A DNA stretch of 46,308 bases from Candidatus Zhuqueibacterota bacterium (GTDB taxonomy: Bacteria > Zhuqueibacterota > Zhuqueibacteria > Zhuqueibacterales > Zhuqueibacteraceae). The notes under the pieces are model-generated. The model was not told the origin of the DNA. It saw only the letters and a program-made list of their open reading frames with translations, and ran no database searches. Below, piece after piece: positions 32,299-40,186 of the stretch; the stretch's first letter is position 1; every line of letters begins with the position of its first letter. Location: positions 1-46,308 of the forward strand of contig JAKEEU010000170.1 in NCBI GenBank assembly GCA_022616415.1. The letters are read 5' to 3'. Position numbers and translations under genes: made by a program.

Positions 32299-34944
32299 CT
32301 ATGCGAACACATAAGTAAAATTCCCTTGCTCATCCATCCCCAGTGTCAGCTTCGCCGGAATTTGCTCTTCGGCCATCTTTGCCAGCATTGCCTTTGAAAC
32401 CTCGGGCAGCACGGTGCGGTCGATGATGAAATCGATGTTACGCGCGCCGGTGTCGATTTGCGTGCAGCGCTCGGCGATGCGCTCGACGACGATAGGATCA
32501 TATTCGAACGCCATGTTATGTGACTCGCGCAAACGCTTGCCGATCTGGCCGAGCTTGAGTTTGACGATACCTTTCATCGTCTCTTTGCGCAGCGGAAAGA
32601 ACGGCACGACTTTCATGCGCGCCAGCAATGCGGCTTGAAAGTGATTGACCAGCTCGTGGTGAATCACCTCGCGAAGCTGATCCGGTGTTGGCCGCTCCTC
32701 CTCGGTGCAAACCTGCATGAAAATGTCCGAGCCGAGGTTGGAAGTCATCATGATCACGGTGTTCTTGAAATCGATCTCGCGGCCCTCGCCGTCGCGCATG
32801 AAGCCCTTGTCGAACACCTGGTAAAACAGATTCATCACGTCGCGATGCGCCTTCTCGGTTTCATCTAATAATACCACCGAATAAGGCCGCTGGCGCACGG
32901 CCTCGGTGAGCACGCCGCCCTCGCCGTAGCCGACGTATCCCGGCGGTGAGCCTTTCAGTTGTGAGACGGTGTGCGACTCCTGATACTCGGACATGTTGAT
33001 GATGATCACAAAACGCTCGCCGCCAAAGAGTAGATCGGCGACGACACGAGCACATTCGGTTTTGCCGACGCCGCTCGGCCCGACAAAGAGAAAGACGCCG
33101 ATCGGCGCTTCGGGATTGCGCATGCCGGCTTTGGCGGTGCGAACGGTGTCGGCAACCTCGGTGATCGCTTCGTCCTGGCCGAGAATGCGCTCGCGCAGCC
33201 GGTCTTCGAAATTCAGCAAAACCTCGGCTTCATCTTTAAGCATATTGCCAACCGGAATGCCGGTCCAATCCGCCACCACCTGCGCCGCAATGCTGCCATC
33301 GACTTCGACGTGGATAAGTGGCTCTTCGCCTTGCATCTCGGCCAGCTCGTTTTTAAGCCGGTCAATCTCTTTCTTGATTTTTTCCGCGCCCGCCTCCGGC
33401 TTTTTCGCGGTTTTGCCGTCCGTCGTACCCGCCTCCAATAGTTGCGCGCGCAGGCCGCTGATTTTGCCAACCAGCTCGCTCTCTTTTTTCCAACGCGCTT
33501 CGAGCTTGGCACGCGCGTCATCGACTTGTTGCCGTTCTTCCTGCAATGCGGTGAGCAACGCGCCATCTTTGAGAACGCCGGTGTCGAGATCACGGCGGAT
33601 CGCGGCAATTTGGACGTCAAGATTTTGCAGGCGGCGTTCAACATCGTCCAGCGGCGCAGGTTTGGCGGTCTGGCCCATTCTCACGCGCGCCGCCGAGGTA
33701 TCCAGCAGATCCACAGCCTTGTCCGGCAATTGCCGGCCGGAGATGAAGCGCTCCGCCAGCTTCGCCGCAGTGGCGATGGCCTCATCGGAAATCTGGATGC
33801 CGTGATGCCCTTCGTATTTCGATTTAATGCCGCGCAGCATGCTCGTCGCCACCTCGACCGAAGGCTCGTCAATTTTCACCATTTGAAACCGGCGTTCGAG
33901 CGCGGCGTCTTTCTCAAAATATTTTTTGTACTCCGACCAAGTCGTTGCTGCAAGCGTGCGCAGCTCCCCGCGCGCCAACGCCGGCTTCAGCAAGTTGGCA
34001 GCGTCGCTGGTGCCGGCGGCGCCGCCCGCGCCAATGAGCGTGTGCGCTTCGTCGATGAACAAAATGATCGGCTTCGGCGCTTCCTTCACTTGCTGGATGA
34101 CTGATTTCAAACGGTTCTCAAATTCGCCTTTCACGCCGGCGCCGGCTTGCAGCAAGCCGAGATCGAGGCCGCGAATTTCGACTTCGGCGAGACTCGCCGG
34201 CACATCGTTATGCACGATACGCAAGGCCAAGCCTTCGACAACTGCGGTTTTTCCCACGCCGGCTTCGCCGACGAGAATGGGGTTGTTTTTGCGGCGGCGG
34301 CTGAGAATGTCGATGATCTGGCGAATCTCCTTGTCGCGGCCAAATACCGGATCGATCTTGCCGGCGGCCGCGTTGCCAGTGATGTCCGTCGTGTAGAGAT
34401 CGAGCGCGGTTTCGCCTTCGCGTTTCGGGCCTTCAAGCTCCCGGCGGGCTGCGGCCACTTTCGAAGGCGCATCTTCAACCGAGCCGGCGACGATGCTCAT
34501 GAAATTCTGCCGCAGCTCGTCGCTGCGAATGGGGGAGAGCACATCCATGTATGCATCCATGCGCAAGCTTTCGCTATCCAATAACGCTTCGAGCAGATGG
34601 CCGGAGCGAATTTCCGGAAAGCCGTGGTGCACCGATCCCGCAATCCACGCGGACTCGACGAGCTGCAGCAGGATGGGAGAGAAGCTCGGCCGGCCGGTGT
34701 TGCCGGCGCGAAAGCTCTCGAGCCGTTTCAGCATCGCTTCCCACAGCTTGCCGGAGTCAACGCCAAAGTGATTCAAAATGCGCGGCAGATCGCCGGCGCC
34801 GTCTTCGAGCAATTTGAGAAAGAGATGCTCGAGCGCCACTTCGTAATGGCCGCGCGAGATGCAAAATCCGGCCGCAGCCTCGAGCGCGCGTGTAGTGTGG
34901 TCGTTGAGCTTTTGCAGGAGTTTTTTGAGGTCTTTGGTAATCAT
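32299..34944 (-). CDS. tssH: ClpV (TssH) sheath-recycling AAA+ ATPase
   Basis: An 881-aa HSP100/ClpV ATPase that pulls apart contracted TssB/TssC sheath. An N-terminal domain (1-150) would bind the sheath. The first AAA module has Walker A GEAGVGKT (226-233) and Walker B ILFIDE (294-299). A coiled-coil middle domain covers about 430-545 (with KETD/E-rich helices and no ClpB-length insertion). The second AAA module has Walker A GPSGVGKT (622-629) and VVLLDETEKAH. AGGA precedes the ATG. There is no M-domain of ClpB length, and T6SS context decides in favour of ClpV over ClpB. Confidence 0.95.
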   Translation of the reverse strand: MITKDLKKLLQKLNDHTTRALEAAAGFCISRGHYEVALEHLFLKLLEDGAGDLPRILNHFGVDSGKLWEAMLKRLESFRAGNTGRPSFSPILLQLVESAWIAGSVHHGFPEIRSGHLLEALLDSESLRMDAYMDVLSPIRSDELRQNFMSIVAGSVEDAPSKVAAARRELEGPKREGETALDLYTTDITGNAAAGKIDPVFGRDKEIRQIIDILSRRRKNNPILVGEAGVGKTAVVEGLALRIVHNDVPASLAEVEIRGLDLGLLQAGAGVKGEFENRLKSVIQQVKEAPKPIILFIDEAHTLIGAGGAAGTSDAANLLKPALARGELRTLAATTWSEYKKYFEKDAALERRFQMVKIDEPSVEVATSMLRGIKSKYEGHHGIQISDEAIATAAKLAERFISGRQLPDKAVDLLDTSAARVRMGQTAKPAPLDDVERRLQNLDVQIAAIRRDLDTGVLKDGALLTALQEERQQVDDARAKLEARWKKESELVGKISGLRAQLLEAGTTDGKTAKKPEAGAEKIKKEIDRLKNELAEMQGEEPLIHVEVDGSIAAQVVADWTGIPVGNMLKDEAEVLLNFEDRLRERILGQDEAITEVADTVRTAKAGMRNPEAPIGVFLFVGPSGVGKTECARVVADLLFGGERFVIIINMSEYQESHTVSQLKGSPPGYVGYGEGGVLTEAVRQRPYSVVLLDETEKAHRDVMNLFYQVFDKGFMRDGEGREIDFKNTVIMMTSNLGSDIFMQVCTEEERPTPDQLREVIHHELVNHFQAALLARMKVVPFFPLRKETMKGIVKLKLGQIGKRLRESHNMAFEYDPIVVERIAERCTQIDTGARNIDFIIDRTVLPEVSKAMLAKMAEEQIPAKLTLGMDEQGNFTYVFA

Positions 34945-34963
34945 ATCAAGATTCCTGGCGGCA

Positions 34964-35179
34964 TTACTTTATGATACGATAGCGGTGTACCCTAATAAGC
35001 AGCCCATCCGGTCCTCCTTCGTCTTTGACAAGAGGCCCTTCAATCTCGTAAATTCGCATTCCAAGTTTAAGTCCGCCTTGTAGTTTCGCAAATCTTTCAC
35101 AATCAGCCAACGTTCGAAAGGCATAATGATTCGATCCAATTGATGGATTCATGTTATCAAAGCGATATCCTTTTGCCAT
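34964..35179 (-). CDS. Small unknown protein upstream of clpV
   Basis: A 71-aa protein starting MAKGYRFDNMNPSIGSNHYA (ATG at 35179; another in-frame ATG at 35191). It has no hydrophobic segment and shows a compact alpha/beta pattern (LADCERFAKLQGGLKLGMRI, YEIEGPLVKDEGGPDGLLIR). It ends 19 bases before the clpV start on the same strand. I do not recognise a family. There is no clear ribosome-binding site. It may be a domain binder or modifier acquired with the nearby 19-bp inverted repeat. Confidence 0.5.
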   Translation of the reverse strand: MAKGYRFDNMNPSIGSNHYAFRTLADCERFAKLQGGLKLGMRIYEIEGPLVKDEGGPDGLLIRVHRYRIIK

Positions 35180-35242
35180 AACGACTATCATCCCAATTTG
35201 CAGCGTTGCGAGTCATATAAGCATAGATTTTAACTGCGCGTT

Positions 35243-35305
35243 CCCAACGGATAGATGAACCCAACTGTAAAAAACTTTTTCCGTTTGGTTCATCTATCCG
35301 TTGGG
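35243..35305. repeat. 19-bp perfect inverted repeat
   Basis: CCCAACGGATAGATGAACC at 35243-35261 is the exact reverse complement of 35287-35305, with a 25-base A/T-rich loop. It lies between the BI-1 gene and the 71-aa gene and is a strong hairpin in the T6SS transcript. Its arms do not resemble the heptamer or octamer families. Confidence 0.85.
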
Positions 35306-35354
35306 GGGACACAAAGCCTTCGGATCCTTTTTCCAACCTTTGTTGCGCCATGGC

Positions 35355-36059
35355 TTAGTCCCGAGATGCCAGGAAGAGTCGCAGCACGTACCAGAACATC
35401 AGCGCCACCGAAGCGAACAACTCCAACGCCGCCGCGACGTGGCGATCTTCGGGATAGTGATGCATCACGTTGGAGGTGTCATACAAGATAGCGCCGCCGG
35501 CGAGTGCGATCATCGCCACCGAGAAAAAAGTGCCAAGCTGGAAGCCAAAGATCACGCCGGCCGCAATCAGCACCAGCGCGATAATGCCGCCCCATTTCAG
35601 CAGGCTGCCGAGAAAGGAGAAATCCTTGCGCGTATACCAAACCACCGCGGTGAGCGCGCCAAAGCCGAGCAGCGTGACGAACGCAGCGCTTTCGATCACG
35701 CCGCCTCCGGCTTTAATCTGGGCAAAAACGAGCAGCGGCACAAAAATGATGGCCTCGGCCACAACATAAAGCGCCAGCGCGCCGTATTGCGCCGCCGGCG
35801 AGGCGGCGGTGTGCGCAACGCGCGAGCCGAGCCAGCCGACGATCATGAAACCGCCCAGGACGAGCAGCCACGACACGCTCAACATGCCGCGCGCAATCGT
35901 CACGGCCAAGCCGCTTTGGAAAAGGTAAATCTCGATCAGCGCGAAGCTGAGAATGGCGCCAAGCAAATGCATATACGTGCGCGTGATAAAAGCTGCCCGC
36001 GCCTCGGCCCGCATGCTCGCCACCGGCATGCGCTCGGACATGGGGTAAGAATTGGACAT
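35355..36059 (-). CDS. BI-1/YccA family integral membrane protein
   Basis: A 234-aa Bax-inhibitor-1-like protein with seven hydrophobic helices starting at about residue 28. Landmarks are AFITRTYMHLLGAILSFALIE, GGAILYDTSNVMHHY (the conserved D-x-x-x region with the pore Asp) and ALELFASVALMFWYVLRLF. Bacterial members such as YccA and YbhL affect FtsH proteolysis or act as pH-sensitive calcium leaks. GAGAGG stands about 8 bases before the ATG. It lies inside the T6SS operon between the tandem CHAT gene and clpV, an unusual address for this family. Confidence 0.88.
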   Translation of the reverse strand: MSNSYPMSERMPVASMRAEARAAFITRTYMHLLGAILSFALIEIYLFQSGLAVTIARGMLSVSWLLVLGGFMIVGWLGSRVAHTAASPAAQYGALALYVVAEAIIFVPLLVFAQIKAGGGVIESAAFVTLLGFGALTAVVWYTRKDFSFLGSLLKWGGIIALVLIAAGVIFGFQLGTFFSVAMIALAGGAILYDTSNVMHHYPEDRHVAAALELFASVALMFWYVLRLFLASRD

Positions 36060-36232
36060 GGTTGAACCTCTCAGTTATGTTTTTCTATCTACAGTCACAG
36101 TCTTTAAGCAATTCCGCCTACCAACTGTTAATTTTGTAGCGAGTGTTTAAATACTCCGCAGGCCTTGCAACTTCAAAACTATATCGTAAACAAATTTTTT
36201 CCTAACCCGTGACATGAATTTGGATAGTTTCT

Positions 36233-38449
36233 TTAAATCATCTTGAGTGGAGTTTGTGGTTGTTTGCTTTGAAAAGCACTACTAAAGAATTCATCTCCAG
36301 GTACACATGTATAAAGAGTTGGATAACACCAGTCTATCGGATACTCTTGTTGTGTTTGGATATACAATTCTCGTCTTGTTTCGGCAAGTGCTGTATCAAT
36401 CCTCAAGCCACTTTGAAGTAGAAAACTATAGAACAACTTTGTAAAAAAAATTGCAGGTTCATCTTCGATCCAGTACCTTATACCAATTGCTGATGGTATA
36501 CCACTCCTTACAAGGGAGGGGGCGAGCTGATTAGCTGTATAGCACGTGTTCGTCACGACTAATCTAATCGAGCTAAAACCTTGCAATAATTGTATCAACT
36601 CGTCCTTTACCACAGACCGCTTTTCGCCATCATTACCCATCAAGACTATGCCTTCGCCTTTCTCCTCACTAATTGCATAAGTATCATGTCCAGAAAAATG
36701 AAAAATATGGTACTCTTTTTCTTGCAATTTCTCCAAAACTTGAGATGGAGTCGGATCAATAAGTCGATCTATTTGTACTTTTCTGGTATCGAAGTTCCGT
36801 AGTGATGATTGAAGCCAATGCCATTCTCTATCGAGATCGAGAAGTGGCAAATCCAATGGTCCACAAGAGATAAGCAATATTCGCAAAGGTAATTTCATTG
36901 AATAAGATAAAGGCTCAATTCGTGCTGGAACTTGGCGTCGAAATGGCCGTGTAGCGCCGCTTGCTGTTAGATAACTATCTCGCTGCGAGTCGCAAAGGCA
37001 TTCCCAGGGAACGATATCTAGATCGGACGTTTCTGAGATTAAACGTATTCGTAGACCACCGTTGCCAACTTGAGCAATACTGTCGTTATACAATTGAACA
37101 ATATTATTCGTAAATAATGTGTCGAATAATGTACGACCAAATGACTTCAGGCGATCAGCATTTACGGCACGCCTTCTCATATTATTTAGGAAGGGGTCAA
37201 TTTGTGGTAATATGAATGAACTTCGTGCAGTTCCAGCGGGAGATTCAGTTACTTCTACAAGATATTCATCTCCTTGCAGTGGCCTCACATGCAAAACAAA
37301 TTCAGTGGGTATACTATTTGAAGTTGGAAAAGCTACTTGACTTATATCTGCTTCGAGTTTTCTTTTTTTGCTTTCGAAGAGATATCCACTTGTTGATCTC
37401 ATGTACAAAGCAGGAGTTATCCACTCATTACCCTCAGTTGCATTCAGCTTTATGGCCTTTCTTGCTTGTGCTACAGCTTGATCAATTCCGTATCCTTCCG
37501 ACAAACACAGATATAATTCTTTTGAAAAATGATTTGCTGCTTCATCCGTTATAGGAAATTGCATTGATACAACGGCAGGAACCCCAGCTTGTGTTACTGA
37601 AGTTGCCACTCCAGAAAAAATTTTGTCGGATGAACTTTTTGCAGTGTCACACGCAGTAAAAACAACTACTCTGGTTGATGGGCAATCAACTAATAACAGC
37701 CGTAGATCTGATTCACTCAGCTTGGTACTCATGCCCTCATCGTCTTCTAATAATAAAAAACCTTGCCCTATGGCAGCGTCGAACCCTCCGTGCCCCATGA
37801 AATGTATGATATGATATTCATGATGTCGTAACTGAGAAGTGAATGCAAGTTTGCTCATTCCTTCGAAAAAATGGAATTCCACTTTCTCCTGCAATGGAAG
37901 TAAGGCATTATGAATTTGCTGCTTCTCCCTAGTCAAGTCTAATCTTTGTTGATCTAATGGATTAGAGCTGACTATTAATATTTGAAGTTTATCTTCGATC
38001 GTTAGTGGTTCATTTGGATAGGGCAAGTCGATATATCGCACTACCGGAAATTGTTCAGATTGAGCCAAAAAATATTCTACATCTGAACGTTTAAGTATCT
38101 CCCAGGGCAAGACAGCGATTTCGGGAGATTGAATTCTGAGCTTTACTCTTAATCCTTTCTTCTTTGAATTGGCCAAACGAAAACTCGTTTCAAAAAGAGA
38201 TTTGATATTCGAGTCAAAGAGTGCATCATAAAGCTTTTTCCCATAATCCGAAAGGGAATCTTCATCAAGCAGATGGCATTCATTACGCAAAGAGTTCATC
38301 TCCTGATGACTAAAAGGGAGTTTTAATCTGCCCTCAGCTTCACCTTGTGTTGATTTTGCTTCAACTGGATAGTCTCTTCCTGTTATTGTCGCTTTTTCTT
38401 CAGCCCTTCTAATTCTAATCTCAAAGTCTTCGTAAGTTAGCTTACGCAT
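36233..38449 (-). CDS. Tandem CHAT (caspase-like) protein
   Basis: A 738-aa protein with two full CHAT (caspase HetF-associated with TPR) units. Unit 1 (about 1-365) has H220 in HIIHFMGHGGFD and C267 in VVVFTACDTA. Unit 2 (about 380-735) has H588 in HIFHFSGHDTYA and C636 in LVVTNTCYTAN. Both keep the His/Cys dyad of clan CD peptidases, and each has a matching leading domain (VLPWEILKRSD; IVPWECLCDS). CHAT proteases act in bacterial immunity and regulated proteolysis (for example gRAMP-linked TPR-CHAT). No TPR region, TM or signal is seen. The gene is visibly A+T-rich beside tssG and BI-1, suggesting transfer. GAGGTG is its ribosome-binding site. It may be a T6SS effector, a self-directed safety device or an immunity protease. 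Confidence 0.88.
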   Translation of the reverse strand: MRKLTYEDFEIRIRRAEEKATITGRDYPVEAKSTQGEAEGRLKLPFSHQEMNSLRNECHLLDEDSLSDYGKKLYDALFDSNIKSLFETSFRLANSKKKGLRVKLRIQSPEIAVLPWEILKRSDVEYFLAQSEQFPVVRYIDLPYPNEPLTIEDKLQILIVSSNPLDQQRLDLTREKQQIHNALLPLQEKVEFHFFEGMSKLAFTSQLRHHEYHIIHFMGHGGFDAAIGQGFLLLEDDEGMSTKLSESDLRLLLVDCPSTRVVVFTACDTAKSSSDKIFSGVATSVTQAGVPAVVSMQFPITDEAANHFSKELYLCLSEGYGIDQAVAQARKAIKLNATEGNEWITPALYMRSTSGYLFESKKRKLEADISQVAFPTSNSIPTEFVLHVRPLQGDEYLVEVTESPAGTARSSFILPQIDPFLNNMRRRAVNADRLKSFGRTLFDTLFTNNIVQLYNDSIAQVGNGGLRIRLISETSDLDIVPWECLCDSQRDSYLTASGATRPFRRQVPARIEPLSYSMKLPLRILLISCGPLDLPLLDLDREWHWLQSSLRNFDTRKVQIDRLIDPTPSQVLEKLQEKEYHIFHFSGHDTYAISEEKGEGIVLMGNDGEKRSVVKDELIQLLQGFSSIRLVVTNTCYTANQLAPSLVRSGIPSAIGIRYWIEDEPAIFFTKLFYSFLLQSGLRIDTALAETRRELYIQTQQEYPIDWCYPTLYTCVPGDEFFSSAFQSKQPQTPLKMI

Positions 38450-38531
38450 CTTATCACCTCAATACATGAATTATGGTCTATTTCAATAGCAAATCTAATA
38501 GTTTCATTATTCCAAGTGTCCTAGCTTCCGT

Positions 38532-39593
38532 TCATCGTTTCACCTCATCATACACCACAACCCTCGACGTCAACTCGCCGCTGGGCCGTCCTGACCATGT
38601 GGTCAAGCCGAGCTGGGTGCCTTTCATACCCATTCTCAAACGCGGAATCTCGGCGGATTTCAAGCGCAGCTCCACGTCAAAATCGAGATAATCCGGCGCG
38701 TAAAGTCGGACGAGATATTGGATGATCGCAGCATAGCCGCCGCCGGGCAGAAAGTCCATATATTCCACCAGCGTCAGCGGCGCGAGCACGAGGCGAAATT
38801 TGCCGGACACGTCGAAAATCTTTTCGCCGATGGTGGCGTTGGCGCCGAGCTTCATCGGCGCGCCGCCTTTGCCCATCCGTGGCCGCTCGGGGATGGGCCA
38901 CCAACGCGGCTCATTCTCGCGGATCGTCACTTGCAGGTTCGGAAAAAAATCTGCGATCAAATTTTTTAACCCTTCGGCATTGCGCACCCGGCAGGAGAGT
39001 CGCCCGGCAAAAGCAGCCAGACGCAGCGGCGGTTTATGGAGCGCCTTCGGCGTTGCCAATCCGGCGAGACAAAGCGCCCGCTGCGAATGCGCGTCATCGC
39101 CGGTGTAGTGCAACGCCGGCCGATATTTCTTCCAGGCGCGATAAAACAGCTCGTAGACGCGATGGTTGAACATATCGAGAAAATCGCGCAGCGGCTTGGT
39201 CGGATCGGTCTCCGTCGCGATCTCATTATAAAAGTAAACCGGCAGTGGCGAGTCGATGCCGTAAAGCCCCATAAACGTGGCAGTGACGCGGGCACGTTGC
39301 CGCTTTTCATTAAGCAGCTCGACACTACGCACATCGGTAGCCGGAAAAGCCAACCCACTGTGGGGCCGAATGCGGATGCGCGTCTCCACCGCTTCATCGC
39401 GATCCCCTTCTTTTGGCGAATTGGCAAAGAAAATCTCCAACAACTGAATCGCCTTGAAAAAATCAAACTGATAGCCTTCGCGGAACAGGCGGTCGAAAAC
39501 GGTGTTACTGGTTGCTTGTTGCTGGATGCTGGTCGCTGGCCGCTGGTCGCTGGTTGCTGGTTGCTGATTATTCTTTGCTGGTTGATAATTCAT
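38532..39593 (-). CDS. tssG: TssG baseplate protein
   Basis: A 353-aa TssG (ImpH). Core landmarks are REGYQFDFFKAIQLLE, RIRPHSGLAFPATDV, FMGLYGIDSPLPVYF, FLDMFNHRVYELFYRAWKKY and LAPLTLVEYMDFLPGG. It forms the baseplate wedge with TssE, TssF and TssK. The first 30 residues (QQPATSDQRPATSIQQQATS) are not TssG-like and are the translation of a heptamer DNA array. No alternative NTG start follows the array before the conserved region, so this tail is probably translated. There is no ribosome-binding site upstream. Confidence 0.92.
   Translation of the reverse strand: MNYQPAKNNQQPATSDQRPATSIQQQATSNTVFDRLFREGYQFDFFKAIQLLEIFFANSPKEGDRDEAVETRIRIRPHSGLAFPATDVRSVELLNEKRQRARVTATFMGLYGIDSPLPVYFYNEIATETDPTKPLRDFLDMFNHRVYELFYRAWKKYRPALHYTGDDAHSQRALCLAGLATPKALHKPPLRLAAFAGRLSCRVRNAEGLKNLIADFFPNLQVTIRENEPRWWPIPERPRMGKGGAPMKLGANATIGEKIFDVSGKFRLVLAPLTLVEYMDFLPGGGYAAIIQYLVRLYAPDYLDFDVELRLKSAEIPRLRMGMKGTQLGLTTWSGRPSGELTSRVVVYDEVKR
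39504..39566. repeat. GTTGCTN heptamer array (9 units) in tssG 5' end
   Basis: Nine consecutive 7-bp units (GTTACTG, GTTGCTT, GTTGCTG, GATGCTG, GTCGCTG, GCCGCTG, GTCGCTG, GTTGCTG, GTTGCTG). As 21 bp equals 7 codons, translation gives a 7-residue period. The array lies inside the tssG reading frame. Confidence 0.9.
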
Positions 39594-39635
39594 ACTTGCA
39601 TCCGGCCGTTAATGCGCGTCAACTTTAGAGAACTT

Positions 39636-40010
39636 TTAGTTTTTCCAAAACACATAGACTATAATCAAAAAGCAAATAACCAAAATCACACGAATGAAGT
39701 GGACCATCTTGCGTTTGTCGTATGGCTTATGATCAACGAACTCGGCTTCCTTCCCTGCTAGTGTTTCTGCTGAATACACCGGCAACACATTGATTAGATC
39801 ATAATTTATCGTATCCACATGATGCCTCAGCCGATTCAAAATTTTAGCGGGAAGGTACGGGTATTTTCCTATGAGCCACCATAGAAAAACAAACGCAAGC
39901 ATCGACAATATGATTAAAGAATTTTCTAGCATATTGCGTCGCCACCTAAAGAAAGCTTCCCGAACGGATTGATGAACCCTCGGGCGCAACTCAACTTTTA
40001 TAAATGTCAT
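39636..40010 (-). CDS. Two-TM protein between tssF and tssG
   Basis: A 124-aa protein from the ATG at 40010 (AAGGA 10 bases upstream; a longer frame to 40070 is less supported). There are two TM helices, about 27-48 (LENSLIILSMLAFVFLWWLI) and about 105-121 (FIRVILVICFLIIVYVFW), with a polar loop of about 55 residues between them containing AGKEAEFVDHKPYDKRK. It has no known family. It is inserted in the baseplate operon, in the same orientation. It might link the baseplate to the inner membrane, or simply be a passenger gene. Confidence 0.6.
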   Translation of the reverse strand: MTFIKVELRPRVHQSVREAFFRWRRNMLENSLIILSMLAFVFLWWLIGKYPYLPAKILNRLRHHVDTINYDLINVLPVYSAETLAGKEAEFVDHKPYDKRKMVHFIRVILVICFLIIVYVFWKN

Positions 40011-40186
40011 GCTGGAAGCATCCTTGTTCACAACAAGCACTGTGCTTGATAATAAACAAGATCGTTCCACGATGACATGATGATGTTACTTTCCGCATTA
40101 ACTCCACAAGCCGGAGTCAGAAGCTGAAGAATAAACAACTTTGCGTTTGTTTATTGTTCTCTATACCCTCTACTCCATGCCCTCCG

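Noticed and set aside
35157..35351. 64-aa ORF between BI-1 and the 71-aa gene
   Set aside because: It translates the 19-bp inverted repeat and overlaps the next gene; no ribosome-binding site or recognisable pattern.
40111..40140. AATAAACAA/TTGTTTATT hairpin as a terminator upstream of tssF's stop side
   Set aside because: A/T-only 9-bp stem without a following T-run; too weak to call.
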